From positions 25,234-89,233 of the forward strand of contig JAANDG010000592.1 in assembly GCA_036852015.1 (NCBI GenBank): a stretch of DNA of 64,000 bases, written 5' to 3'. The notes beneath the pieces are model-generated. The model made no database searches. It was given only the letters and a program-made list of their open reading frames with translations, and was not told where the DNA came from. This DNA comes from Pelodera strongyloides (Eukaryota > Nematoda > Chromadorea > Rhabditida > Rhabditidae). The number at the start of each line of letters is the position of its first letter. Position 1 is the first letter of the stretch. Shown piece after piece: positions 1 to 12,697 of this stretch. The position numbers and the translations under genes are program-made.

Positions 1-848
1 TCCAAGCTCCAAGTAATGAAAAAAATGAAAAAGAATAATACAAATTACGTTAGCCATAATTGTGTTGCTTCGTAGAGAAGTCTTGACATTCGCGTCGAAA
101 TCAAAATGTGAGCCAAACGGGCGCGATAGCGTCGCCGTGAACTTACGGCCGACTTACATTTCTGTATCCTGGTGCGCAGTCGGGGTCTTCAGGTTCTATG
201 CAGCTGGCGGCGTAGACCTGGATGAGCACGCCACCGTGGCCGCTACAACGGAACACTTTTTGCTGAAAGAACACAAAATTTCAATGCATTTTTTTTCAAT
301 TCCAATATTTTAAAGCCCATCATCATCATAATATCTCTATGCGAGGGTAGCCGACACCTTCGAAACATTTCCCGAGCTTCTCAGAGCCAAACTATACTAT
401 GGCTGCCGTTAGGGCACATAATTGAACTGTGTATTGTTTCAAATGCACTACATTTATGTAGGAGAACAATGCTAAACCCGCCAGTATCTTGTACAGATGT
501 CTATGCGACGATGTGCACGTGTCGTACTTTTCCTACGTAAGTAACCTTACGCAACTACAGTACATACTAACATACTACTTAGCGTACCGTACCAAACTCA
601 CATTACAACATCCTCCAAGTCCTGATCCAAAATCTCCAAACGTTGTATTGACTTCGGCGAATTCCCAGTGTTGTTCCACGTCACATGGGACTTCATAGCC
701 GAGGTTCTCGCACTCCTAAAAATCATTATTTGCTTAAAAATTGGGTCCTCTGAACTGAACCATGGCCAAACAGAATTTTGAACATTGTAGACATGAGTAT
801 TGATCGTATATATCGCGTGGGCAGTTGTTCAAAATTTGCAAAAAGCAC

Positions 849-851
<3 letters not shown>
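1..851. other. intergenic stretch, no gene seen
   Basis: No reading frame here looks like protein and no paired splice sites with coding sense were found. The open frames are short and of mixed composition. A GT microsatellite closes the stretch. No repeat relationship to the rest of the window was noticed. Confidence 0.5.

Positions 852-936
<85 letters not shown>
852..936. repeat. GT dinucleotide microsatellite
   Basis: An uninterrupted run of about 42 GT units. It creates artificial poly-Cys/Val and poly-His/Thr reading frames on the two strands, which should not be taken as genes. Confidence 0.97.
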
Positions 937-937
<1 letters not shown>

Positions 938-1164
938 GTAACCACATTTTTTTACCGAAGCTCTCTCACATTCACGGGTTTTCCGGTAAGTTACAAACTT
1001 CTCTTGAGACTCACAAGCAGATGTTTTTTTCGACTGTGATCATATTTGGCGACTAGTTGATGTCTTTTTCAATGAAACTTACTTAGAACTACGTAAGCGA
1101 GGCGAGGTGGAAGACGACTGATAACGTCATCTGTGACCGGCACAGCTAACTAGGTGACATACAG

Positions 1165-1304
1165 AGGCCGTATTCACCAACACACAGGGAGCCCTAACTA
1201 GGCGCACGAGCGCTCTGAATCTCTTCTGCTCTCGCACTCTCTACGCACTCTTCACCTCCTGGGGAGGCCAGGGAGTGCTCCCGGCGTGTTGGTGAATACG
1301 GCCT
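1165..1304. mobile_element. MITE, AGGCCG family (copy 1)
   Basis: A 140-bp element with inverted termini beginning AGGCCGTATTCACCAACAC and ending in the reverse complement. It is flanked on both sides by CAG, read as a 3-bp target-site duplication. The interior carries the block CTCGCACTCTCTACGCACT shared with copies at 3669 and 6140. No coding capacity. Confidence 0.85.
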
Positions 1305-2934
1305 CAGAGGTGAGATGCGCACTCAAGTGAAAAGCTACCCTACCTGACTGTCACAATTTTTCAGCTCCAGGACAGGAGGTGTCGCGCAGGAGGAAGAACA
1401 CTAAATACCAATCAAATACCAATAACAATACCAATAACAATACCAATGACTATACCACCACGCATGTAAATAGCAATCGATTACAAGTTTTTGATTTATC
1501 AGTTTCATAAGCAAGCACGAATTTTAAATTTGTTTTACGCTTCAAGAGCGTGCACCTGTATTCAAGGGAGTTCAAAGTACAGTTTCAAGGTTTGCTTATG
1601 ACATGTTCCGCAGAGGTCAAATTAGTTGAGTACAGATGAAAATTAGCTGTGATGTGATGCCGCTATATATATACATACATTGTGCTAAATTAAAACCGCA
1701 ATACCGTCCCTTCCGGCGCTTTCGTTGTAGTTCCATATGCTTCTTCCCAACTAGGAATTGTCGGGGGAAGCTCAAGATCACGACCAGCAGTTGTCGTAGT
1801 CGTAGTCCTAGAAGCTGAAGCTTTAGCACAGTGGCAAGATTCTCAGCTAGTACGAGCACAACCCGGGATCAGATCCACCATGCAACGAATTGAAACAAAC
1901 ACAACCAAAAAATGGAGGTTCAAGGGCAATCCATATAAAAAAAAGTTTTCCCTAATTTTTCTGCGTACGCTAACTAGCTGTGGATCTTCCTTTGCGAATA
2001 ACTTCCCCCATTTTGCATACTATGCAAAATGGTTTTCACAGCCACGTTTTAGTAGTCTGGAAGATTTATCACAGAACAATTGGGAAAAACTTTTTTTGCG
2101 TGGGCCTGTGCCTTTAAATTATTAGTTCACTATACGTGCCTTACGAGCAAAAAGCCTCTTCCGAGGTGATTAGCACTAATGAGAGATAGACCAGTACGTC
2201 ATAAACAGTTCGTGGACCAATATTATTATTTTTTGGGGTTCAATTGTTCCCAATTAATTATTAGCATTATTATCAAATAGTAGTCACGTTGTAGTTATCG
2301 TAGTGGGGAAAGAACGAGTTGCAGTGGTCCTGGAAGTACAATCTTGACAGAGTGGTAACCATCTTATCTGGCACTAGCAAAACTCGGGATCAGACCCTCT
2401 GTGTGTCAAGCAAATGTGTTTGCAAAACGTATCAAAATGCACACGTGTAAGTCCCATAACAAAAAAAAACCGAAATGCGATTGATGAGTTAGCGGCAGTC
2501 GCGCGGCCTACGTTTTGCATGTTAAGCTTTATTGTGGCTAACTAATCGCCCAATGCTCTTTATAAATTTCTAAAATATAAAAGTTTAGCTCACGTGGTAG
2601 TCGTTGGAGGCGGCGGTGGCAGAGGTCGCCTCAAAAAGAAATTAAAGTTTTTAATTTGAACAAAATATTGCTCAACCTAGTGCGCATTTTATAGCTTGTT
2701 AGCTCAAATTTGTTTTACGCTTCTCGAGCGTGCACCTTCAAGAGCATGTTGCACCGCGACCGGGTGGTAAAAACAGGTTTCTTGGAGCAGGGCTGGCCAC
2801 CCATTCCGCAAACAAAGATGGCCTATTACTCTGGAGCGCACTACTTCGGTAGAGCAGAGCGGACTGCAAGGACCCCTTCGGGCCCTGAAGAACAGTCTTA
2901 GCTCCATTTGAAAGCTCATTCTAAACATTCATAA

Positions 2935-3150
2935 CATGAGACCTTTGAAAACACCACCAGGTGAGGGAATCGTGGGCGATCCCTCCTGGCCCTAGCCCGA
3001 AGACGTCGAGCAATTTGTCATCTGGAACTCGTCGCCGACTGCTCAGGACCTCTGCGGAACATGTCATAAGCAAACATTGAAATTGTAATTTGAACTCCCT
3101 TGAATAAAGGTGCACGCTTTTGTAGCGTAAAACGATTTTTTAATTTAAAA
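2935..3150 (-). repeat. dispersed repeat P (longest copy)
   Basis: On the minus strand this reads from a GTTTTACGCT...GTGCACC block through GCTTATGACATGTTCCGCAG to a GACGAGTTCCAGATGACAAA block and on to CACCTGGTGG. Partial copies of the same order occur at about 1524-1619, 2703-2790, 7115-7195, 10928-10985, 31118-31220 and 59875-60050. No inverted termini or A tail were identified, so the class is unknown. Part of the repeat is open in several copies, but premature stops differ between them. Confidence 0.6.
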
Positions 3151-3370
3151 GTTGTCAAATTGTACCAGTCATAGGCATTGAACGCGGTTTTCATGTAGTT
3201 TTTGGAAACATATAGAACTGTTCTTCCACGTATTACATGCATATTTTCGGCACAAAAAAAAGAAGAAGACAACAAACTGCTTATGGAAACTCACTGAGCT
3301 TGTGCTGCAGAGAAAAGACAGGCCAGCAGTACGACGAGGAAAGTGGTGTCTGTGATAGAAGAAAAGATCA

Positions 3371-3541
3371 TTAAAGGGAAATACCGGCCGGTTTTTGAAA
3401 CGCGTCGAGTACACAAGCAACAAATTATGCAAACATAAATTAGAATGAAAAGTCGAGCTAAATTCGGGTAATTTAGCATAAATACGCAAGAATTCTGTTG
3501 TCCACGATGCGTTTCAAAAACCGCCGGTATTTCGCTAACTA
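3371..3541. mobile_element. TTAA MITE, family A
   Basis: The terminus TTAAAGGGAAATACCGGCCG pairs with CCGCCGGTATTTCGCTAA. The element is about 170 bp, with the internal AATTTAGCATAAATACG block typical of this family. Right terminus slightly mutated. Confidence 0.75.
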
Positions 3542-3623
3542 ATTAAATAGTGAATTTCATATTACCGTGAAAACTTTGTCGGTGGGTCATTAATAGGTGC
3601 CCGACCGATTTTGGAAACCGGGC

Positions 3624-3806
3624 GCCATATTCACCACTTAGTTCCCCATAGGGAATTCCCCGTCTCTCGCCGTATTCACCAATGCACAGGGAGCTCTCCG
3701 TAGGCTCATGAGCGTTCTGATCTCTTCTGCCCTCGCACTCTCTACGCACTTTTTAGCTTCCTAGGGAGGCCAGGGAGGGTTCCCTGCGTGTTGGTGAATA
3801 CAGCCA
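3624..3806. mobile_element. AGGCCG-family MITE (copy 2) beside a related left end
   Basis: The 3669-3806 part matches copy 1 (CCGTATTCACCAATGCACAGG ... GTTGGTGAATACAGCC). Just before it, 3624-3668 reads as the end of the related family with CCATATTCACCACTTAGTTCCCC, so one element has apparently inserted into, or joined, the other. Confidence 0.65.
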
Positions 3807-3990
3807 CTGGCCCACACTCGTCTGGTGTGTCATTTTGCTAATTTGAAACTCACGCCTGTGCAACTCCATAAACCGACCTTTTGTTGTAATCCTTATTGAG
3901 GCGCTAGAAGGCATATTGCCTGAAAACAACAATGTAAATTGACGTTTGCTTGCAGCAATTATGCTAGTAATTAGGTGAAAAATCCAACAT

Positions 3991-4134
3991 TTATAGAAAC
4001 GCAGTCACTTTAAATTCGTGATTTTATTTTGTGAAAGAATTGGGAAAAATACTTTACCAAAACCAAATTGTTTGAAATCTAACCCAGGGAGTTAACCACT
4101 AGATAAGCGGAGTTACTAGACTGCGTTCCTTTAA
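3991..4134. mobile_element. short TTAA MITE, GCAGTCAC family
   Basis: Starts near GAAACGCAGTCACTTTAAATTCGTG and ends ACTGCGTTCCTTTAA. It resembles a deletion derivative of the elements at 43324-44192. The stretch from here to 4667 has no other recognised feature. Confidence 0.55.
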
Positions 4135-4667
4135 AAAAAATCGAAACCCTGAATAACTTTGGCAAAGAATAATGCAAAGGAGAAAAAAACTCAGCAGACT
4201 GCAGACTTGTCTAGAGGCAAGAAGAGTTATTCATCTAACAATAAATGCAAAACACAGTGGCTTCTGGTCGTCGCAAACCGAGTCCCATAATTTTTTAGAT
4301 ATTATTATATTTAGCAACGTGGCGTAAATATACGTAACCAATAATCATACTTACTTATTCCATAAACTGTATTACTCCATAGAGAATTCAACATGTTACC
4401 CGTGTGAAACTCTATACATGGTTTACGTTTTTATTATCTCTTTTACTGCGTTTATTTAATACAAGAACACAAAAGGAGGTATAGTAAAGTTAATATTTCT
4501 GTCACGATCGCTTTTTTCCACTTTGTAGATTCTATCATAGGAAAATCGAGGGGGTCCTGAGACTAACAGAAACCAGTCGGAAGACGGTCACCAAATGGTT
4601 TCCACAAGAAAAACCAGTTGGTGACTGGTCCGGACCACTTAGAAACAGTTATAGAAGAGAAAATATA

Positions 4668-4843
4668 TTAAAGCGAAATAGCATCCGGTTGTTGAAACGC
4701 ATCTCAAATATCAGAATTCTTATGCAGCTATGCTAAAAGGGGTATATTGCGGTCTATTTTGTATTCAAATTTATGCTCATTTGCATATGAAGCATAGGAA
4801 AGCAGGGAGTACTCGATGCGTTTCAAAAACCTCGGATTTTATG
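4668..4843. mobile_element. TTAA MITE, family A subtype
   Basis: TTAAAGCGAAATAGCATCCGG at the left, GTACTCGATGCGTTTCAAAA near the right, internal GCATAGGAAAGCAGGGAGTAC shared with the copy at 26757. The right terminus is eroded. Confidence 0.65.
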
Positions 4844-5607
4844 GAAACAAATAGCTAGGGAAAACATAATGTTTCACACTCTAACGTCCAACCAGAAGTA
4901 ACTTGTTATCAGTATTGTGTTAAGGCAGGTGTTTAAATTCGTCGCATGTTTAGAGCTCCACGATCTCGCTATGCACTGATGAAACTTGGACTGCGCGATG
5001 CGAGGTCCTCTGGCGAGTCCCTGGCGAAATTTGGGCCAAAACTAGGAAAGGTAGGGAGCGTTTCTAGGTAAGGATCTAAAAGCGTTCTTTACCAAAATGC
5101 GTACCGATGTAGTGTACTTGTCTTATTACTTCAAAATACACCAAAATGCGTGTCGATTTTGTGTACTTGATATGGATTTTAAAGAAATGTTACTGTTCCT
5201 TTAACCTTTAGTTGACAACATCATAATATGAGAATTATGAAATTAAACAGTCTCACCTAAAAGTTCTTTACTAAAACTAAAACACTCACGTCCCCAACGA
5301 CCATATCATATGCATTACCAAAATAAAGCCGTGCATGAAATTGAAATGCTTCAGTTACTCTATTTTAGTGTAAAACATTTATTCATTACACGACATAGTA
5401 AAAACTTTATTGAAAAACGAATTAGGCAAGTTAGGCTTGAGCCTATTTCAGGCCTGCGCATAGGCCTGCCTAGGACCAAGACCTCAGACACTTAGACTAA
5501 TGTCCATTACAATTCCGGCTGTTTAGTAGTCCGTCTTCCGCGGCACATTCTCTTTTGTCGCGTAGTTGTCTCTATCTTCGGCGGGACACTTCTGAAAAGA
5601 AACCATT

Positions 5608-5778
5608 TTAAAGCGAAATACCGGCCGGTTTTTGAAGCAAATGAATTTTTACGTATTTATGCTAATTTGCTCGAATTTAGCTCGATTTTTTATTCTAATT
5701 TATGGTCATTTGCATAGGATGCATAAGAATACTGGTGTACTCGACGTGTTTCAAAAACCGGCCAGTATTTCGCTTTAA
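5608..5778. mobile_element. TTAA MITE, family A
   Basis: A well-preserved 171-bp copy: TTAAAGCGAAATACCGGCCG at the left and CCAGTATTTCGCTTTAA at the right, with TTAA at both extremities. No coding capacity; presumably mobilised in trans. Confidence 0.85.
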
Positions 5779-6139
5779 GTTGTTCGGTTATTCCCAATAA
5801 ATTATTTTAATTAGTATCAATAGTAGTCACGTTGTAGTTGTAGTTGTCGGAGTGGGGGTTTGCGGCGGAACGCGTCCAGGAGTTGTAGTGGTCCTGTAAG
5901 TTCAATCTTGACATAGTGGTAACCTTCTTATCTGGCACTAGCACAACGCGGGATCAGACCCCCGGTGTGTCAAGCAGACGGGTTTGCAAAACGTCCCATA
6001 AAAGATTGATTAGTTTGCGGAAGTCGTGATAAACGGGGCGCACTTTGTCTTTGTTTTATCAGTAGTATTTTATCACGCACACGTTTTGCATGGTAAGCTT
6101 ACGGCTAACTAATCGCCTAATGCGTTTTATAAAGTTCTG

Positions 6140-6280
6140 AGGCCGTATTCACCAACACGCGGGAAGCCCTCGCTGGCCTCCCCAGGGAGTTAAACAGTGC
6201 GTAGAGAGTGTGAGAGGAGAAGAGATTCAGAGCGCCCGTGAGGTCAGGTAGGGCACCCTGTGTGTTGGTGAATACGGCCT
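6140..6280. mobile_element. MITE, AGGCCG family (copy 3)
   Basis: A 141-bp element with AGGCCGTATTCACCAACACG at the left and its reverse complement at the right, flanked by CTG and TTG (a decayed 3-bp duplication). The interior is inverted relative to copy 1. Confidence 0.82.
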
Positions 6281-6936
6281 TTGAAATATAAAGTTTAGCT
6301 CACGTGGTAGTCGTTGGCGTGGGTGTCTGTGGCGGAGCTCGCCTCAAAAATAATAAAATTAAAATATTGCAACATGATTGGACTGTGAGGAAATAATGAT
6401 ATTTACGTACGAGTCGGGACCGCTTGTAAAGCGGTCTAAACGTGGTTTTATAAAGACAGAGAACTGGCATTCATGTACCATACGCACGTCTCAGACAAAA
6501 AAAGATGAGCATTGCGGACCTTAGCTCGCTTTGCGAGTGATTCTTGGTGGTGGTGCAGGTAGCCTAATGGTAAACGCATTGGCCGGGATAGGCCCGAGGC
6601 CGGTTTCACAAGTTACGTGCGCACGGAAAGTTCCGTTGCAAGTAAGGCTTATGTATCGGAAGAGAACCTCGCACTCGACAGTCGAAGTTTATCTTCGAAA
6701 TTTCTCCTCAGATGCCATCATTTGTACCATTTTTTCCAGTTTACAAGAGGTTATGAAATAATACCTTCGATTTCAATCATGAATGGCAAATGCTAGCATT
6801 GATTTTGTTTTGTTTTTTATATCATATTCACAAAACTCGGTACAATACGGCTTTGGACTTACTGGGCTTGTGTCCCAATGACGAATAGTAGAACGATTGT
6901 GATGAGGAAGTATTCTAAAGTTTATATTTATAAATG

Positions 6937-7130
6937 GTAGTGTTGGGGATTACGGCCCAATCGACGGGGGTTCGAGTCCTGTCATAGCTCAAGCAAACAG
7001 TGTCATTCATGTACATATTAGCGATACACCTATCCCTCTGAAATACAGTTCTGAAAGAATCATGCATCTGGAAATAAATTATTATTATTATCATTATTGT
7101 TTCTGTTTTATACAAGAGCGTGCGCCTTTA
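6937..7130 (+). mobile_element. possible tRNA-derived SINE fragment
   Basis: Contains GGGGTTCGAGTCCTG, a good pol III B-box/T-arm sequence, followed by a non-tRNA body and an ATTATTATTATC-type tail. A related TTCATGTACAT block occurs near 6470, and an A-box-like GTAGCCTAATGGTAAACG occurs near 6560. No target duplication found; assignment tentative. Confidence 0.35.
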
Positions 7131-7340
7131 TCAACGATAGTACAATGCAGTTTGAAAGCGAGCCTATGACTTGTTCCGCAGAGGTCCTGGGTCCTGGGCA
7201 TTAGGCGGCGATTTACGTTTTTGAGTGTCAATTTATGATAGAATTTTGATGGCATTCTAGTTCCGAAGTTTCAAGATTCATAAACCCACCTCTCATTTTC
7301 ATCGATCTCCCTCAATTCTAAGGCTGACCTGAAAATGACT

Positions 7341-7520
7341 TTGAAGCGAAATACCGGCCGGTTTTTGAAACGCATTGCGTGCACCTGCTTTCTTATGCAG
7401 CATATGAAATGAGCAAAAATTGGAATAAAAACTACCCCGATTAGACCCCACGTTGCATAAATGCATAGGAATGCAAGTACTTGAGATGCGTTTCAAAAAC
7501 CGGCCGGTATTTCGCTTTAA
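7341..7520. mobile_element. TTAA MITE, family A
   Basis: Left end TTGAAGCGAAATACCGGCCG (one TTAA base changed), right end CCGGCCGGTATTTCGCTTTAA; 180 bp. 7521-8232 downstream shows a repeated block TATAGGCAANTATGCGTA (near 7545 and 7650) and otherwise nothing recognised. Confidence 0.83.
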
Positions 7521-8232
7521 TTCGCCATGTGACGTATTAAATTTATAGGCAAGTATGCGTAAGTACGGTTGGACGGTACTCCGGTTCAAAAGTTAAAATA
7601 TTTTTTTATATGCGGTGCGACACATTGAGGGACAGTACGCTACGGCATTTATAGGCAACTATGCGTAGGCACGGTAGTACGGTAACCTCGGTTCAAAAGT
7701 TAAAATTAACTATTAGAAGACACAGGACATGCACAGGCGTTTACCGTTTACCTGCGAAGGAAATTTTCTTAGACGCAATCAAAACTACACAAGAACTCTG
7801 ACCTCCACGTGTTTTATTTCTACAATATTCCTGTAAACCCCCTCTAAAGAAAAGCAGTAAAGTGGAAAACCCATTCATATTTTACTTTTATGTAGTATCT
7901 GTCTGTTTACGAAAATCAATTTGCAACACAATAAACGACAAAGCCACGCAATTCAAGGAAACGGAGCGGCAAAAATGTAAATCTAGGGAAAAATCCGTCG
8001 ATTCCGTACTGTGAATGTTGCGAGTTCTGTAAGCAACCTAAAAGAAAAGTAGACAACTTGAAACTGTTAGGCATCGCATACAGTACAGTAGACTCATTAC
8101 GCAAATATGAAGACAATTTATTATCGTTTTTTTAATCTGCCACGAACTAGTAAGTAATTTAGTTGTTCTGATCTTCATAGCAAACATAAAAGTCGTCATT
8201 CCGTTTTCATATCTTCATATGATCTTCGCGTT

Positions 8233-8416
8233 TTAAAGCAAAATGCCGGTCGGTTTTTGAAACACATCGAGTACACCAGCATTCTTATGCAGTCTATGCA
8301 AATGACAAAAAAATTAGAATAAAAAATCGAGAAAATTCGAGCAAATTAGCATACATACGTAACAATACAGTTGTTCACGCTGCGTTTCACAAAAATCAGC
8401 CTCTATTTCGCTTTAT
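8233..8416. mobile_element. TTAA MITE, family A
   Basis: TTAAAGCAAAATGCCGGTCGG at the left and CTCTATTTCGCTTTA at the right, with the family's internal GCAAATTAGCATACATACG. 8417-9153 has no gene or repeat I can support, apart from a GGTCACCAAGTGG motif that recurs near 4585 and 38010. Confidence 0.7.
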
Positions 8417-9153
8417 TGTATTGTAGACTGACTTTATGAAGCAGCGGACTGGGGTCCGATTCGATACATCCACACATTCAAGTTCATGCATACATTTTGC
8501 TCAAGCTGCCCCTCCGGTTACATAGGAAATGGGTGTACCAATGTCGATACGGTGCACTAGTTTTTGCCCATTTGTTTTTATTATTAACTCTTTATTGCAA
8601 AAAAGTGCACAAAATTATGTAGAACCAATACAGAGAGATAAACACTCACAGGCTAGACACGTTTAGACCATTACATGACAAACGCCTGACAAGTTTTGTC
8701 GAAAACCGGCATCAGATGGTCACCAAGTGGTCACGAACCAGCCACCTGATGGCTTTTTTTTTGGTAAAACCCATTTGGTGATGGGCACCAACAACTGTTT
8801 TTTTTTTGTGGTTTAGGCAATTATTTCGTTTTCCAGTAAAGTACAGCTTGGTCACGCTGCCACCTCTGAGGTGAGTTATCACTGTAAAAGAAATCGACCC
8901 AGTTGAACAATTTAGTTTCCTCGTCTGGCCTTTACCAATACCTTGGCCCAACCAAATCTCTATCCTTTCTTTACCCCCAAAAAATGTAGAAATCGGGTTA
9001 TCATCCCCAGCGATAATGAACCCTGTTTGCACTCCGGTGTTTCGATTTTCTTGCATTTTTCTTTTCCGGTTTCAGTTTTTGTTGTGAGGCATATTATTTA
9101 TAAGTAATGCTTTCATAAGAAACTACGGAACCTATTTGGTTTTTTTAGTGTTG

Positions 9154-9196
9154 TTACTCGATGTGTTTCAAAAACCGGCCGCTGCTTCGCTTTAAG
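9154..9196. mobile_element. right end of a family A MITE
   Basis: Only ACTCGATGTGTTTCAAAAACCGGCC...TTCGCTTTAA remains; no left half was seen upstream. 9197-9901 holds nothing recognised except a GC-rich patch near 9470-9510. Confidence 0.6.
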
Positions 9197-9901
9197 TGAA
9201 ACATCTAATGACCAGTTTACATGTAAATTATTGAATTATTCAAAACCCGAACACATCCTAGTCCCTTAATTGCTTATGTTATGTGTGTGTGAAAATGGAT
9301 GAAAATAATTGCATTTATACATAATTAACCCTATTCACTTACCCTTACGAGGGTTGCTGTATTTTAGCTATTTTTTAACTAATGAATTATAAATGCAAAT
9401 GCTCTTATCTTGCATTCCCCGATAGGCGAAAATGAGCACACATTCGTTGCGTTTTGTCCACGGTGAGAGTCCGCGGTGACAGCGCGCGGCGCGGGCGCCG
9501 CGCATATAACACTAAAATGAGGCGCGGTCCCCTTTTCTCGTTCCTTATGAGGAGCGCACTAATTTTGCAAACTCTGACATACCACATACCTGTTAGAAGT
9601 TTCCAAGTTCAGCCTGGAAATTTTTTATTCACTATTCTAAACTATACGTTTCAGTCATTCTTTTTCTTCATTTGTCACTTGCAATCTTTAATCTTGGACC
9701 ACCTTTAGTTTGTTCTACCACTTCGCTGATGTACAGCTCACAGTTTCGTGTGCCGCACCGATATGGCACCCTCTTCGGCAACGTATTAGAAGAATGGATG
9801 ATGCGTGCGCACCGCCGCTAGAATAATAATATTTGTCTTTCGTGCACGCATCGCCCTTATCGCGCGCACACTATTTTTGTCTTGCATTACACAATTTTCG
9901 C

Positions 9902-10080
9902 TTAAAGCAAAATACTGGCTGGTTTTTGAAACACATCGTGTACAGTTATGTTCTTACGCAGTTTTGATACGTGGGGGTCGAATTGGGGTCGATTTTCCAA
10001 ATTATCCTCATTTGCATATGATGCATAAAGCTGCATGTGTCAGCGATGCAATTAAAAAAACGGCTGCTATTTAGCTTTAA
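9902..10080. mobile_element. TTAA MITE, family A
   Basis: TTAAAGCAAAATACTGGCTGG at the left, CGGCTGCTATTTAGCTTTAA at the right, 179 bp, internally diverged from other copies. Confidence 0.75.
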
Positions 10081-10491
10081 TTCGAAGTTGTTCATCCGTT
10101 TACCGTGACTGATGCTTCTATGGAGACAATTGTTGAAGAAATCCCATGGATATGCTAATTTCTGAATGTAAACGTCCATATTCATACTCTACTGAATGGG
10201 AAAGCCAATTTTTTGCTTAAAATTAGTTTCAAATTATTGTTTTATGTAGGCCAATGATCATGTTCACGTTTTCATCTGGATGCATTAGTCTTATTCCATT
10301 CTGCTATTAGCTAAACGTTTCTTTTTTTACAGCCTTTCTCTCTCTCTCTATCTCTCCCCCCCTCTCTCTCGCTCTCTCTGAGTTTTTTTTACCGACATGC
10401 TCCATAAAATTGTGCGACGCTGAATACATACCGTATCCCAACTATAAGCAACAAGCAAATTACAAACTACACAATTATCTTTCAAGTTTAG

Positions 10492-10621
10492 GAGCATGGT
10501 TCTTCCGCTTACCTACTTCCCCGAGTTCGTCGGCTTCCACACGCAACGCCTCGCTCCACCCCAATCCAGGTCAACCCGCCGACTCCGCCCACCACTACAC
10601 CCGGCCTACCAAGAGGCGGAC
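10492..10621 (+). CDS. possible internal exon, unknown product
   Basis: A GC-rich stretch inside AT-rich DNA, bounded by CAAGTTTAG and a GTATGT donor. More than one frame is open. One is rich in Pro and Thr (NPPTPPTTTPG), another begins with ATG just after the acceptor. No neighbouring exon was found to set the phase, so this is a candidate only, and it could be a GC-rich repeat. Confidence 0.25.
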
Positions 10622-11794
10622 GGTATGTTTTTCGGTTACTGTAAGCTCATGCAAGATTTTTTTGAACTGGGCTAGGTAACCCAAGGTCGAGGTATTGTAC
10701 CGAGAAAGAACGGCATACGCCATAAGGGTGCGCGCGGCGCAAAACGAAAGCGTTAACTAAGTTATGACCGTGCGTGGAGAGGATATGAGGGCGAAGTCAC
10801 GGCCCACAACTTTTGGTGCCAGATTTGGGCCGCTCGGCAGCCAAGTTTCCCTTAGTGGAGGGTGCGTTTAGAGTGTGCGCAACGCCAAAAAATGGGAATT
10901 TGGCGCGATAAGCGCCCGTCAGAGCGTTGTCCAAGGGATTCAAGTTCAAGGTTTGCTTATGACATCTTGCGCAGAGGTCTGAGCAGTAAGCGACGATATT
11001 CGTTGTCGTGCCTTCTATATGATTACGTTAGGCCGCGCTGGGAGTTTTGCTCTAAATTGAGCCCGAAATAATGTTGCCAGGTTTTCGCCAGAGCGCGGGT
11101 AGTTACATGTAGCTAGTCCGGTGCGGGGTCGTCATCTATACCTTATAAATTATATGTGCTCAGTGTTCAGCCGTTCTTTTTGCTAATTCACTTGCACATT
11201 ATGCCCCTGCTGCTGGGCGGCGTTAATCAATTATGCCTTCATCTTTAATTATTCTATGACTTTCCCACTAATTGCAGCTCAATCGCCCTAGCATTTTCAT
11301 TGATTATGAATAAAAAATATTATATTGACGTTAAAATCACGGCGGAGTAAGGGTAGCTTTAATTATAATTTCCATTATAATTTTCTTGCACTGGGCGTTC
11401 ATTTCATTTCATTGTATTTATTTACTTAAAATGCTTACTTCTATCTATTTTAGGCAAATATTAATTTTATTTCTTAAATATAATTGGCTTAAATTGTTTG
11501 TGCGCCAAAAGCGGGCCACCTGTTCGCGAAAAATTACAGATTTTCAGTGAGCACGCAATTCTGTCAATACAGTATTCCTCGTGATGGCGCGGAAATAACG
11601 TAAATGTGAAGATTACCCATTTGTTACTTCATCCACTATGTCATATAATATTTTGACGCAAAGGCTAAACTAACAGCATTGAAGGAAATCTTGCATGGGG
11701 CTCCATTTATATCTTGTCCATCTCTCTGCAAATTATATTATAGCGTGTATGTGGATCAAATACACGCTTACTTTCACGCAACCGCAGAACACGG

Positions 11795-11795
<1 letters not shown>

Positions 11796-11853
<58 letters not shown>

Positions 11854-11881
11854 ACACACGCACACACACACACGCACACAT
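11796..11881. repeat. CA microsatellite
   Basis: A long CA run with a few interruptions, responsible for the apparent His/Thr-rich open frames here. A second CA tract lies at 12110-12198. Confidence 0.95.
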
Positions 11882-11887
11882 ACCAAA

Positions 11888-12075
11888 CCAACGTGAAACT
11901 CCGCGCTATTGCCAAGCACAAAAGAATGTCCGCCACAGCGGCGCGGCGACCAATTTTAGGTGCGCGGCGGGGGAGCCACCGGTGCGCGAATGCGAGATAG
12001 AGAATCTGTGGCGCATCTTAAGCGCAACTGGGAGGGGTGCACCGCCCCGCTGTGGCGGACTCTCTTTTTTTTTGT
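11888..12075. repeat. dispersed GC-rich repeat Q
   Basis: Begins ACGTGAAACTCCGCGC and continues with GTCCGCCACAG and GGTGCGCGGCGGGG blocks. A related copy lies at 61733-61870, and looser relatives starting GCGAAACTC occur near 26230 and 38728. No termini or coding sense established. Confidence 0.55.
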
Positions 12076-12109
12076 GCGCGACGATGGCGCCGAGGATCAT
12101 CGGTGACCG

Positions 12110-12198
12110 AAGACACACACATACGCACGCACACGTACAAACACATACACACACACAGCACGGCACACACGCACACACACACACACATACACACATCA
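12110..12198. repeat. CA microsatellite
   Basis: An interrupted CA/CACG run close to the 3' side of the Penelope-like element. N-terminal-endonuclease Penelope-like elements are reported to insert preferentially near microsatellites, so the tract may mark the target. Confidence 0.93.
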
Positions 12199-12697
12199 CT
12201 GAAAAAAAGACGTCATACACACACCCTATTCTACAACCATACTAATTCTTTCTATAATTGAACATTTTTCTTCCATTTTTTTCCGATGTTTCAAATTATT
12301 AAAAACTAACTAATAAGTTATTAGAGTATCATTTACTAAATTCTCAATGAAATATAATACAAGTGAAGAATTTTGGAGAGGTTATTAGTATCAAGTTTCT
12401 CCCCGTCTCAGTTCAATTGCTTACTTTGCAATTTCATCAAAACGCGATTCAATTACAAATTTGGCACTTATCCAAGTACAGTAACCAGACGGTCTTTATC
12501 TCGTGCTTAGGCACTAACTTGCGTTTGCCGTAGTCCTGAGCCAGAGTTCAATCCAATAAACAAACAATAATATAAAGATATATTGTAAACCATAAAGCAA
12601 AATAAATTTGAAAAATAATAGTGAAAAGTTTCATAAAAAATAATTAGTGTGAAAGTGAAGAATGTATAATTGATTATAAGTACCGTGTCAAACACGG

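Noticed and set aside
8712..9056. 114-codon minus-strand open frame with ATG (MQENRNTG)
   Set aside because: Its C-terminal half overlaps a repeated GGTCACCAA-type palindrome seen near 4585 and 38010, there are no supporting splice sites or motifs, and no homologue is recognised.
11679..12245. Long His/Thr-rich open frame of 188 codons
   Set aside because: It is the translation of CA microsatellites and the GC-rich repeat Q between them.
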